From NCBI RefSeq assembly GCF_013149275.1, contig NZ_JABGNA010000003.1, forward strand, positions 248,001 through 312,000: a DNA stretch of 64,000 bases, written 5' to 3'. Within the stretch, counting starts at the first letter, position 1. Each line of letters opens with the position of its first letter. Source of the DNA: Mucilaginibacter sp. SG564 (GTDB lineage: Bacteria > Bacteroidota > Bacteroidia > Sphingobacteriales > Sphingobacteriaceae). Made by a program: the position numbers and the translations under genes. This document shows, piece by piece, positions 53,092 to 61,097 of this stretch. The notes under the pieces were generated by a model, which was not told the DNA's origin, ran no database searches, and saw only the letters and a list, made by a program, of their open reading frames with translations.

Positions 53092-53952
53092 TTAGTACAA
53101 ATAGTTCAACGCTATTTTATCATTCGCGTTGAAGGTACGGTCAGACCCATTTGAACAGGCCAGCATCCATGAAGCCGCATCAGCAGCAGAAGGTGTACCC
53201 GGAATAAGAATAGCTCCAGGATAGTTTTGAGGATCGCTGCTGCTATAAGTATTACCTTCATTTACCGCTGTACCACCGCAGCTGAAAGAGCGGTTAAAGT
53301 AATCGGTATGGCGCATACCAATACAATGACCCAACTCATGCTGGATAACAGAAGTAAGGTAACCCAAATTTGGATTACTTCCGTATGCCTGTGGATTGGT
53401 GTTCATACCGATAGCGTTGTAAGGATTACCCGCCGCGGTTGGGAAACCAGAATAGCCTAAAGTGATGTAACCACCGCTTGGCCCCTGGTTAAAGCCAGTA
53501 ACCACGATGTTACCACCGCTGCTAACCACCTGAAACTGCAGCGAAAGATTTAACGCGTTATAACGAGCTATAGCATTAGCTGTAGCTGTAGCGTAAACAG
53601 TTGGCAGGTTTGAAACCGAAACAGTGATAGTTCTTGGTAAATTTTTCACCAGGTTGTGTGTCTGATACTGTTCTGTTTCGGCAATTCTAACAATAGGGCC
53701 TGCAACAGCGGCTTCTTTTAAATTCTCCGGAGTAAGTAAAATATCATCTTCTACCAGGTAATTGTCACCTATTTTGCGCACGTTGTCGGTACTGAAACCT
53801 AAAGCCGCGATTTGTTTTGAAGCATCGGCCGAGATTTGCGGAGTTTGATTGGCTTTTTTGTCGACGCTTTGATTGTTTTTAGTACATGCAGTTAGTAATG
53901 AAGATGCACATATAATGCATAGCCCCATTTTTAGTAAGAGTTGTTTTTTCAT
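53092..53952 (-). CDS. M57-type (HEIGH) metalloprotease lipoprotein, paralogue 1
   Basis: A 286-residue lipoprotein (lipobox LLTAC, Cys23). The metzincin-like domain ends in HELGHCIGMRHTDY at 205-218, matching the HExGHxxGxxHTD of M57 peptidases, with zinc histidines at 205, 209 and 215. The C-terminus KIALNYLY and the ACSNGSDRTFNANDKIALNY segment are shared with the two neighbours. It is the last of three tandem same-strand copies, each carrying about 30 bp of the same leader (AGTACCGACAAAATG). It would act on proteins at the cell surface. Confidence 0.85.
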   Translation of the reverse strand: MKKQLLLKMGLCIICASSLLTACTKNNQSVDKKANQTPQISADASKQIAALGFSTDNVRKIGDNYLVEDDILLTPENLKEAAVAGPIVRIAETEQYQTHNLVKNLPRTITVSVSNLPTVYATATANAIARYNALNLSLQFQVVSSGGNIVVTGFNQGPSGGYITLGYSGFPTAAGNPYNAIGMNTNPQAYGSNPNLGYLTSVIQHELGHCIGMRHTDYFNRSFSCGGTAVNEGNTYSSSDPQNYPGAILIPGTPSAADAASWMLACSNGSDRTFNANDKIALNYLY

Positions 53953-54077
53953 TTTGTCGGTACTCTAATTTTGTTAGTTAGTTAATACTTTTAAAATAAT
54001 ATCCGGGACAACTAAGGCCTCCCTTTTATTATTTAATAATAATTGCCTGCTTGATTGATCAATAAGCAGCAATATTT

Positions 54078-54920
54078 TTAGTACAGGTAGTTCAATGCTA
54101 TCTTATCATTCGCGTTGAAGGTGCGGTCAGACCCATTTGAACAGGCCAGCATCCATGAACCGGCATCAAATGTTTTGGTTGGTGTACCCGGAATGTGAAC
54201 AGCACCAATGCCTGCTGTACCTTCATTACCACCGCCGCCTGTACCGCAGCTCAGGTTACGGTTAAAATAATCGGTATGGCGCATACCTATACAGTGCCCC
54301 ATTTCATGCTGGATAACAGAAGTAAGGTACCCCAGATCCGGATTAGTGCCATAAGCGGCAGGGTTAGTGTTCATCTTGATCTGGTTGTAAGGGTTTCCTG
54401 ATGAAGTTGGGAAGCCAGAAGAACCCAAGGTGATGAAACCACCGCTTGGGCCTTCGTTGAAACCAATGATCTGAATAGCACCACCGCTGCTTACCACCTG
54501 AAATTTAAGGGTAAGATTTAACGCGTTGTAACGTGACACGGCATTAGCTGTAGCCGTAGCATAAACAGTTGGCAGGTTTGAAACTGAAACGGTAACTGTT
54601 CTTGGCAAATTTTTAACCAGGTTAGTTGTCCGGTATTGCTCTACTTCGGCAATTCTAAGTGTTGGACTGGTGCTGGTTTCAGATAAATTAGCCGGGGTTA
54701 GCAGGATATCACCTTCTACCAGGTAATTATCCCCTACCTTACGCATGTTATCGGTGCTGAAACCCAAAGCAGTGATCTTGCTGCTTACATCTGCAGAGAT
54801 CTGTGTAGCCGGATCATCCTTTTTTTCGGCGCCAGGATTGTTGTTTTTGGTACATGCGATTAGTAATGAAGATGCACAAGCTATGCACACCCCAATTTTT
54901 AGCAAGAGTTGTTTTTTCAT
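54078..54920 (-). CDS. M57-type metalloprotease lipoprotein, paralogue 2
   Basis: A 280-residue paralogue. The lipobox is LLIAC with Cys23, and the zinc motif is HEMGHCIGMRHTDY. The segment between the zinc motif and the C-terminal ACSNGSD is shorter than in its neighbours: the SSDPQ-type insert present in paralogues 1 and 3 is missing (after NEGTAG). The identical C-terminal stretch and leader show recent duplication. It lies 125 bp from paralogue 1. Confidence 0.85.
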   Translation of the reverse strand: MKKQLLLKIGVCIACASSLLIACTKNNNPGAEKKDDPATQISADVSSKITALGFSTDNMRKVGDNYLVEGDILLTPANLSETSTSPTLRIAEVEQYRTTNLVKNLPRTVTVSVSNLPTVYATATANAVSRYNALNLTLKFQVVSSGGAIQIIGFNEGPSGGFITLGSSGFPTSSGNPYNQIKMNTNPAAYGTNPDLGYLTSVIQHEMGHCIGMRHTDYFNRNLSCGTGGGGNEGTAGIGAVHIPGTPTKTFDAGSWMLACSNGSDRTFNANDKIALNYLY

Positions 54921-54986
54921 TTTGTCGGTACTTTAATTTTGTTAATAATTATCCGATTGATCAATAAAAAGTAATACTGTATAGTT

Positions 54987-55856
54987 TTAGTACAGATAGT
55001 TCAATGCTATTTTATCATTCGCGTTAAACGTGCGGTCGGTGCCGCTTGAGCAGGCCAGCATCCATGAACCGGCATCAAATGTTTTGGTTGGGGTACCAGG
55101 GATGTGAACAGCGCCTGGATAATCCTGCGGATCGCTGCTGCTATAAGTGCTGCCTTCATTGCCACCACCATTTACGCCGCAGCTTAGGTTACGGTTAAAA
55201 TAATCAGTATGGCGCATACCTATGCAATGGCCCATTTCATGCTGGATAACAGAGGTTAGGTATCCTACATCAGGATTGCTTCCGTAGGCATCAACATTGG
55301 TGTTCATACCAATAGCGTTAAAAGCATCACCAGAGGCGGTTGGGAAACCCGAATAACCTAAAGTAATAAAACCATCAGAATCAACACCTTCGTCAAAACC
55401 GGTAATCACCATATCACCGCCACTGCTTACCACCTGAAATTTAAGTGTCAGGTTTAACGCGTTGTAGCGTGCTACCGCGTTGGTTGTAGCTGTAGCGTAA
55501 ACCGTCGGTAAATTGGAAACGGATACGGTAATGGTTCTTGGTAAATTTTTAACCAGGTTGTGTGTCTGGTACTGCTCTGTTTCGGCTACTCTAAGAACAG
55601 GGCTCGCAGGGTTAGCCTCATTTAAATTGGCCGGGGTTAACATGATATCGCCCTCTACAATGTAATTGTTACCCATTTTACGAACATTATCCGCGCTAAA
55701 ACCCAGATTTTTGATCTTTTGGGCTACATCAGCAGAAATGGCGGTTTTGGGAGAAGCCGCCTTATCGGCGCCTTGGTTGTTTTTAGTACAAGCAGTTAGT
55801 AACGAAGATGCACAAGCGATGCACACCCCCATCTTAAACAAGAGTTGTTTTTTCAT
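54987..55856 (-). CDS. M57-type metalloprotease lipoprotein, paralogue 3
   Basis: A 289-residue paralogue, first in transcription order. Lipobox LLTAC, Cys23; zinc motif HEMGHCIGMRHTDY; SSDPQDYPGAVHIPG insert retained. A TTGATCAATAA sequence follows each of the three stops, showing that the duplicated unit includes flanking DNA. The 750-bp region upstream may carry its promoter; no exact -7 element is visible. Confidence 0.85.
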   Translation of the reverse strand: MKKQLLFKMGVCIACASSLLTACTKNNQGADKAASPKTAISADVAQKIKNLGFSADNVRKMGNNYIVEGDIMLTPANLNEANPASPVLRVAETEQYQTHNLVKNLPRTITVSVSNLPTVYATATTNAVARYNALNLTLKFQVVSSGGDMVITGFDEGVDSDGFITLGYSGFPTASGDAFNAIGMNTNVDAYGSNPDVGYLTSVIQHEMGHCIGMRHTDYFNRNLSCGVNGGGNEGSTYSSSDPQDYPGAVHIPGTPTKTFDAGSWMLACSSGTDRTFNANDKIALNYLY

Positions 55857-56211
55857 TTGTCGGTACTCTAATTTTGTTAATAGTTAAAAAATCACAAACA
55901 ATCATGATAATAGCCGGCCAGCTTGTTGTTTATGATTATAAATATATTAAAATACAACGACATTTATTTTTCATTTGATAAATATAAAGACCATTATTGT
56001 CTTTAAAATTAAAAAATAGTAAAAACTATACCCCGTATAATAACTAGTAAAAATTAGCGTTATAGTTGATTTAAATTATCCCAAGACACTTTTCGGGGAA
56101 AATAGAGCCCGGCCCACAATAGGTGTAAACACCTACCGCGTAACCGGGTAAAATACGGGTAAAATAAAAATTGACAAGCGCCGAAATTTACCCGACTTTA
56201 TCCATTTTAAG

Positions 56212-56282
56212 TTTTCCTACAAGGGCTCGAACCTCAATCTTCAGAGCCAGAATCTGACGTGTTACCATTACACCATAGGAAA
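56212..56282 (-). tRNA. tRNA-Gln (CTG)
   Basis: A 71-nt cloverleaf on the minus strand. Acceptor TTTCCTA pairs with TAGGAAA (discriminator A), the D arm is GTG-TAATGGTAA-CAC, the anticodon arm is TCAGA-TTCTGGC-TCTGA with anticodon CTG, and the T arm has GG-TTCGAGC-CC. The U1-A72 pair is the usual glutamine identity feature. No CCA is encoded. Confidence 0.9.
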
Positions 56283-56519
56283 ATTTGAACACTACAGAAG
56301 GTACCTTCTGTTTATCAATACAAATATACCAGCTAAGCTTTTACGCTGCAAAAAAATGTGCCCAACATCGGTACTGCTCTTTATAAATTTACAGTTTTCA
56401 GATCTTAAGGATAAATCATCCATATTTTATTCATTTTTTCGACATAATTTAATTAACAACCATTAATTAAATCAATTTTTCATTTTCTTTTATTAAATTT
56501 TATAAAAAAGTTACAAAGT

Positions 56520-56533
56520 GTGATATTTATCAT
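56520..56533. promoter_or_regulatory. TGAT-N4-ATCA box upstream of the Fnr-like gene
   Basis: TGATATTTATCA fits the core of Crp/Fnr sites (TTGAT-N4-ATCAA) with the outer bases lost. It lies 82 bp ahead of the start codon and may allow autoregulation. Confidence 0.45.
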
Positions 56534-56613
56534 ACTATTAACATACATAATTTATGAAAATTATTAATTAGACTTGCACATAATGCCATTTAACTAAAAT
56601 AAAAAACGTGTAA

Positions 56614-57312
56614 ATGAAAAAAAGTCAAAATATTTGCGATTTAGAGAGTTGTTTTTTATGCAAAAACTGTTTAGATGAGTGGAAAACGGCCATTGCTACT
56701 CATAAAATAAACTATAAGGTAAAAAAAGGTGAAGTTATTTTCAAAGAGGGTGATCCGGTAACGGGTATTTATTTTGTTAACTCCGGCAGTGTAAAGGTTT
56801 ATAAAAAATGGGACAAGGATAAGGAGCTGATTGTTCGTTTTGCAAGGGAAGGTTCTCTTTTTGGCCACCGGGGTTTAGGTAAAGGAGGGTTTTATCCCAT
56901 ATCAGCAGCAGCGCTGCAGCCAACAGTTGTATGTTATGTGGACATCGCTTTTTTTGAAGCCACGTTAAAAGTAAACGCCAATTTTACCTATCAATTACTC
57001 ATGTTTTTGACTGAGGAGCTAAAACAGTCTGAAAGAAAAATGCGCAATCTGGCGCACATGCCCGTTAAAGGACGCGTTGCCGAGGCCTTAATATCCCTGC
57101 AAAACCAATTTGGCACTACCGCGGAGGGTTTTATCAATATCGACCTGAGCCGGCAGGACCTGGCCTCCTACGCCGGGGCAACTTACGAAACCGTGTTCCG
57201 GATGATGAATGAACTGGTAAATGAAAAGCTTATCGGTCTTTCGGGCAAAAGTATCCGGCTTATTAATCACCAGGAGCTTTTAAAACTGGCACAGGATGTT
57301 GTTTTTATTTAA
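56614..57312 (+). CDS. Fnr-like Crp-family regulator with N-terminal cysteine cluster
   Basis: A 232-residue regulator. Four cysteines at 8, 13, 16 and 19 (CDLESCFLCKNC) precede a cyclic-nucleotide-type barrel (VKKGEVIFKEGDPVTGIYFV) and a C-terminal helix-turn-helix (DLSRQDLASYAGATYETVFR). Spacing C-x4-C-x2-C-x2-C differs from Escherichia coli Fnr, which uses three N-terminal cysteines and one distal, but an Fe-S sensor of oxygen or nitric oxide is likely. It sits 150 bp ahead of cobA, needed for siroheme, which points to anaerobic or nitrogen-oxide control. Confidence 0.82.
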   Translation: MKKSQNICDLESCFLCKNCLDEWKTAIATHKINYKVKKGEVIFKEGDPVTGIYFVNSGSVKVYKKWDKDKELIVRFAREGSLFGHRGLGKGGFYPISAAALQPTVVCYVDIAFFEATLKVNANFTYQLLMFLTEELKQSERKMRNLAHMPVKGRVAEALISLQNQFGTTAEGFINIDLSRQDLASYAGATYETVFRMMNELVNEKLIGLSGKSIRLINHQELLKLAQDVVFI

Positions 57313-57464
57313 CCAGAAGAATGCCCAAGTACCTTAAAGCGGGAGACGCAATTATGCGTCTCTACGTTTAAATTTAAACACCCTCTTATAACTACCCTGT
57401 TAATCCAGTAAAATTTTTCATTATTTTACACCTGGGTATCAATCAACCAATTTCTGCATTGCAC

Positions 57465-58193
57465 ATGTCACACAGCACTCCTATTCCAGAGTTATTTATA
57501 TTGGGCGCAGGTCCCGGCGATCCGGAACTGATTACCGTAAAGGGATATAAAATTTTACAGCAGGCCGATGTGATATTATATGACAACCTGGCCAACAAAG
57601 CATTATTGGATATAGCCAAACCCGGCTGCGAAAAAATTTACGTCGGCAAAAACCCTTATGGTAGCTATACCCCGCAGGAAACCATTCTGGAGATGATCAA
57701 ACATTATGCCTTTACCAAAGGGAGTGTTGTACGCCTGAAAGGCGGCGACCCCTTTATATTTGGCCGTGGATTTGAAGAGATCATATATGCCCGTGAACAG
57801 GGCATCAAGACCCACTATATACCCGGTATTACCAGCATACAGGCTTCGGGATTTTTAGATATACCATTAACCCACCGGGCCATGAGCGAGGGCGTGTGGA
57901 TCATCACCGGAACTAAAAAAGACGGATCGCTATCGGCCGATCTGAAACTGGCCATGCAAAGCAACGCTACCGTGGCCATTTATATGGGCATGAAACAGGT
58001 TGACGCCATTGCCGATACTTATATATCCGAAGGCAAGGGCAATACGCCCGCGGCCATTATCCAGCATGCATCGTTACCACAGCAAAAAGTAGCCCGTGGC
58101 CAGGTTAAGGATTTGCGACAGATGACCGACACGCACCAACTAACTCATCCGGCAATTATTATTATAGGCGAAGTTGCCGGTCTGGGTGCTTAG
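57465..58193 (+). CDS. cobA: Uroporphyrinogen-III C-methyltransferase
   Basis: A 242-residue SUMT, methylating uroporphyrinogen III twice with S-adenosylmethionine to precorrin-2, the branch point to siroheme and cobalamin. Motifs: LGAGPGDPELITVKG at the start, VVRLKGGDPFIFGRG in the middle, and PGITSIQASG and THRAMSEGV after it. I chose the ATG at 57465; a TTG two codons earlier is less likely. The DUF6000 gene begins 47 bp after the stop. Context with the Fnr-like regulator suggests siroheme for nitrite or sulphite reductase. Confidence 0.9.
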   Translation: MSHSTPIPELFILGAGPGDPELITVKGYKILQQADVILYDNLANKALLDIAKPGCEKIYVGKNPYGSYTPQETILEMIKHYAFTKGSVVRLKGGDPFIFGRGFEEIIYAREQGIKTHYIPGITSIQASGFLDIPLTHRAMSEGVWIITGTKKDGSLSADLKLAMQSNATVAIYMGMKQVDAIADTYISEGKGNTPAAIIQHASLPQQKVARGQVKDLRQMTDTHQLTHPAIIIIGEVAGLGA

Positions 58194-58239
58194 CATCTGT
58201 AATCATACAGATATTTTATACAATCAGTTGAGCTACAAA

Positions 58240-58920
58240 ATGAGCGGAAAAAAACTTTGGACCAAGCTTTTTTCGAAAAAAACAGAGAAAGAAGCAATTG
58301 AATTGCATGTAGCAGGAGCAATGGTAAGACACCATAATCCGTTTGAAGATTTGACGGGGCCAAGAAATGAAGAAGAATTCTCAGACGATATTATAGATCA
58401 ATATGTGCTACCGTTTTACATGACCAGTATTGCTAATCTTGATCAATCCAAACTTCAGGAATTTGCCATGACATCGCACACTATAAATACTAAGATCGTG
58501 GCGTTATTATTAGGGGATTTTAATTGGCGAACAAGGTTATGCGGCGCTTTTTTTGCAGCCATAAATAATTACGTTGAGTTTGAAGAAATTATTGGTAATC
58601 ATTTACTAAAAAGCGAAGTATGCTATGCCGGTGACGCGTATTGCCTGGCGCTTGCTCAGTTTGATACCGATAGCGCTAAAAACTATTTGATAACCTATCT
58701 TAATTATTATCTCGACAGGAAAGATCTGTGGTTTGATCAGGACGATGCCTATTGTGCTTTGACCTATCTGGATAAAAATGCTGCTGATGCCTTTAATGAT
58801 AAATGGCAATCATTTATATCAGACAAGCCTAATTGGAGTTTAGAAAAACACCAAAATCATTTTAACGCCCAAATGGCTACCATTGAGAAAATCAGGGCAC
58901 TGGCCAATAAAGACAGCTAA
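58240..58920 (+). CDS. DUF6000-family protein
   Basis: A 226-residue soluble protein from the ATG at 58240. It resembles the DUF6000 family, alpha-helical proteins of unknown function often linked to immunity or toxin neighbourhoods. Visible stretches are DDIIDQYVLPFYM, LLLGDFNWRTRLCGAFFAAI and CYAGDAYCLALAQFDT, and there is no signal peptide. No toxin gene is adjacent. An open frame reaches back into cobA, but this ATG fits the family better. Confidence 0.65.
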   Translation: MSGKKLWTKLFSKKTEKEAIELHVAGAMVRHHNPFEDLTGPRNEEEFSDDIIDQYVLPFYMTSIANLDQSKLQEFAMTSHTINTKIVALLLGDFNWRTRLCGAFFAAINNYVEFEEIIGNHLLKSEVCYAGDAYCLALAQFDTDSAKNYLITYLNYYLDRKDLWFDQDDAYCALTYLDKNAADAFNDKWQSFISDKPNWSLEKHQNHFNAQMATIEKIRALANKDS

Positions 58921-59104
58921 ATAAACCCTAATCCGGCTTACACATTCGCTATATTTCGCCACAGTTTAATAAACCTAACGGGCTTACAGTCTCCTTTGGA
59001 TCTCTCGCAGAGGACCCTGAGGCATTGGATTGAGGCAAGAATAAACTCAGGGTCCCTTTCAGAAGACCCTGAGGAGACCCAAGCGCTTAGCATCAGGATC
59101 ACCC

Positions 59105-59155
59105 AACAAAACAAAAAAGATCTTAGCAAATTGCTAAGATCTTTTTTGTTTTGTT
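59105..59155 (-). terminator. 25-bp perfect hairpin at the 3' end of tRNA-Gln
   Basis: 59105-59129 and 59131-59155 are exact reverse complements around one base; the centre is TTAGCAA-A-TTGCTAA and the outer part is AACAAAACAAAAAAGATC. It overlaps the last base of the tRNA gene and works as a bidirectional terminator, with long A and T tracts on either strand. Confidence 0.75.
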
Positions 59156-59224
59156 TTCCCGCATGGGCTCGAACCACGATCGTCTGAACCAGAATCAGAA
59201 GTGCTACCATTACACCACAGGAAA
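59154..59224 (-). tRNA. tRNA-Gln (CTG), second copy
   Basis: A 71-nt cloverleaf on the minus strand. Acceptor TTTCCTG pairs with CGGGAAA (one G-U), the D arm is GTG-TAATGGTAG-CAC, the anticodon arm is TCTGA-TTCTGGT-TCAGA with anticodon CTG, and the T arm is CGTGG-TTCGAGC-CCATG. No CCA is encoded. It differs from the first copy at several stem positions but has the same anticodon. Confidence 0.9.
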
Positions 59225-59296
59225 ATATAGGCAAATGTACTACTTATCCAACAGACTCCTGTCAGCCGCGCGTTATATCTCTTACTGCCTGTTAAT

Positions 59297-60079
59297 CTAT
59301 TTACCTATTGCCAACTGTAGCAGCCAATGCACCAGGTCATTTGCGGCTTTATCGTTTTCGAAACCAGCCGGTAGCCTGCCATTTACATATTCGTTATATA
59401 ACCAGGGGTCGCCCACCGCAACAACCGTTCCTTTGCCATATTTGGCGCTGGCAATAATGGTAGCGCCGTTACTATTTTTAAGAACAGATTTTGCAGCGCC
59501 GGTAAGATCGATAGAACATACATCCTTCATAAATATCTTATTGGCGGTTTCAAATACCGGATTGCCTGTAGTTTTTACCGCGCCATCTTCAAAATGCGCA
59601 TCATCAATCACGTGATTTTGCAAGTCATCATTAAAATGCATCCCAAATTTGGCGGCCAGGGTGTTAAAGTGCGGCAACTCCACGTTGGCGCTGTCATTAG
59701 CCATCATTAATAGCACACCACCTTTTTTCACCCATTTGCTAATCTCTTCCACATCCTTGGGCTGGATATAGTTGGGGTTCGGACTTTCCTTTTTGGTATC
59801 CGGATCAACAATGATATAAATAGCCGTGTTTTTTAGATTCTCTGCCGTAGGCGCCTGATCGAGCGAATCCAGTTTGGCACCGGCAGTGGTAAAAGTAGCA
59901 CCGAATATAGAAAAGCCTGAATTTTGCTTTTCGCCCCAGAGGTAATGGAAACGCTCCTGCTGCCCGGCCTTATTTTTATGCACTTCGTGGTTAAAATAAT
60001 AATCGAGCGTTACGGTTTGAGCACTGGCGGCTGCACCGGCACCCATCAACAGGGTTATTATGGTTAATTTCAGTTTCAT
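59297..60079 (-). CDS. Exported DUF4350-like protein
   Basis: A 260-residue protein with a signal peptide (LLMGAGAAASAQ). The fold resembles the DUF4350/GldG-like domain related to ThuA: VTLDYYFNHEVHKN, YIIVDPDTKKESPNPNYI, KWVKKGGVLLMMANDSAN and KGTVVAVGDPWLYNEYV. In related bacteria this domain is often fused or adjacent to unsaturated rhamnogalacturonyl hydrolases, which fits the pectin genes downstream on the same strand, although a hairpin repeat separates them. The role is not established. Confidence 0.65.
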   Translation of the reverse strand: MKLKLTIITLLMGAGAAASAQTVTLDYYFNHEVHKNKAGQQERFHYLWGEKQNSGFSIFGATFTTAGAKLDSLDQAPTAENLKNTAIYIIVDPDTKKESPNPNYIQPKDVEEISKWVKKGGVLLMMANDSANVELPHFNTLAAKFGMHFNDDLQNHVIDDAHFEDGAVKTTGNPVFETANKIFMKDVCSIDLTGAAKSVLKNSNGATIIASAKYGKGTVVAVGDPWLYNEYVNGRLPAGFENDKAANDLVHWLLQLAIGK

Positions 60080-60119
60080 AAAAATGGGTTTATAGTCAGT
60101 AACATATAATATCCATAGG

Positions 60120-60202
60120 GTGTCATGCTGAGCTCCGTCGAAGCATGGTGGGTAGGCCTCTGCGCTCCACCCTTCGACGGAGTTCAGGGTGACAGCCCCT
60201 TT
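60120..60202. repeat. Dispersed hairpin repeat, clear copy
   Basis: GTCATGCTGAGCTCCGTCGA and CCTTCGACGGAGTTCAGGG form a nearly perfect inverted pair between the SDR and DUF4350-like genes. Confidence 0.65.
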
Positions 60203-60244
60203 TTGGTATTACTTTTCTTTAACAGAGCAGCTAATTCTTTGTTC

Positions 60245-61063
60245 TTACACCCCGCCAAATATCGAGAACCCGCCATCAACGCAGATCATCGATCCGGTTA
60301 CAAATGCCGATGCATCACTCAGCAACCAGGTCAGCGCCCCTTTCAGTTCATCCGCATGCCCGAAACGTTTAAACGGTGTTTGTTTGATCACCAATTCGCC
60401 GCGTTGGGTATAGCCGCCTCCGGGTTTGGTAAGCAGGTTACGGTTTTGCTCGGTGAGGAAAAATCCTGGCGCAAGCGCATTCATCCTGATCTTATCGCCA
60501 TAACGGTTAGCCAGTTCCACAGCGAACCATTGATTATAACAATCAACAGCCGCCTTACCAATATTATAGCCCAACACCTTGGTGATGGCACGTTTAGAGT
60601 TCATGGATGAGATGTTTACGATACTACCTTTGCCAGCAGTTTTGGCGATAGCTTCGCCAAATATCTGGGTTGGAATGATAGTTCCCCAAGTGTTCAGGTC
60701 CATCACCTTTTTCATACCGGCGATGTTCATTTTAAAAATATCTTCTTCGGGGGCTAAAACACCTTCGGGCATGTTGCCACCTGCGCCATTCACTAGGCCA
60801 TCAACCCGACCAAAAGCGGCCACAATTTTATCTTTGGCGGCTATCAACTCTTCTTCGTTCAGCACGTCGGCAACTAAAGCTATAGCTTTGCCGCCATTTT
60901 TGTTGATGGCTTCGGCACGTTCTTCGGCCACTTCTTTTTTCCGACCAAGGATACCTACCGCACCACCGGCTTCTACAATAGCGTTTACAAAGGCGTCGCC
61001 CAGGATGCCGGTACCGCCGGTTACTACGATAACTTTACCGGCTAATGAAAATGAATTTTCCAA
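60245..61063 (-). CDS. SDR oxidoreductase, UxuB/KduD-like
   Basis: A 272-residue short-chain dehydrogenase: TGGTGILG at 15-22 binds the nucleotide, NGAG is at 92-95, and the catalytic set is S152, Y166 and K170. It looks more like the D-mannonate oxidoreductase (fructuronate reductase) branch of SDRs than like classical KduD, which is nearer 255 residues. Because kduI lies directly upstream on the same strand (34 bp between the genes), it probably acts on the next keto-uronate in pectin breakdown, taking the KduD place. Which substrate it uses is open. Confidence 0.75.
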   Translation of the reverse strand: MENSFSLAGKVIVVTGGTGILGDAFVNAIVEAGGAVGILGRKKEVAEERAEAINKNGGKAIALVADVLNEEELIAAKDKIVAAFGRVDGLVNGAGGNMPEGVLAPEEDIFKMNIAGMKKVMDLNTWGTIIPTQIFGEAIAKTAGKGSIVNISSMNSKRAITKVLGYNIGKAAVDCYNQWFAVELANRYGDKIRMNALAPGFFLTEQNRNLLTKPGGGYTQRGELVIKQTPFKRFGHADELKGALTWLLSDASAFVTGSMICVDGGFSIFGGV

Positions 61064-61097
61064 TGTCTTTTTATGTTTTATGAATCAATTGATCTTT

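Larger units (their letters stand above)
55857..56613. other. Intergenic region with tRNA-Gln and Fnr-like box
   Basis: Upstream of the M57 cluster (55857-56200) is AT-rich with no gene visible. tRNA-Gln lies at 56212-56282 on the minus strand. 56283-56613 is the upstream region of the Fnr-like gene with a TGAT-N4-ATCA box at 56521-56532 and a TAGACTTG resembling a -7 element at 56569-56576. Confidence 0.55.
58921..59296. other. Intergenic region with inverted repeats and tRNA-Gln
   Basis: 58990-59100 holds short repeats GACCCTGAG (twice) and CTCAGGGTC (once) forming hairpins. 59105-59155 is a 25-bp perfect inverted repeat. The tRNA-Gln gene is at 59154-59224. No protein gene is supported. 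Confidence 0.6.

Noticed and set aside
58938-59234. 98-codon minus-strand frame
   Set aside because: It overlaps tRNA-Gln and the 25-bp hairpin and is not protein-like.
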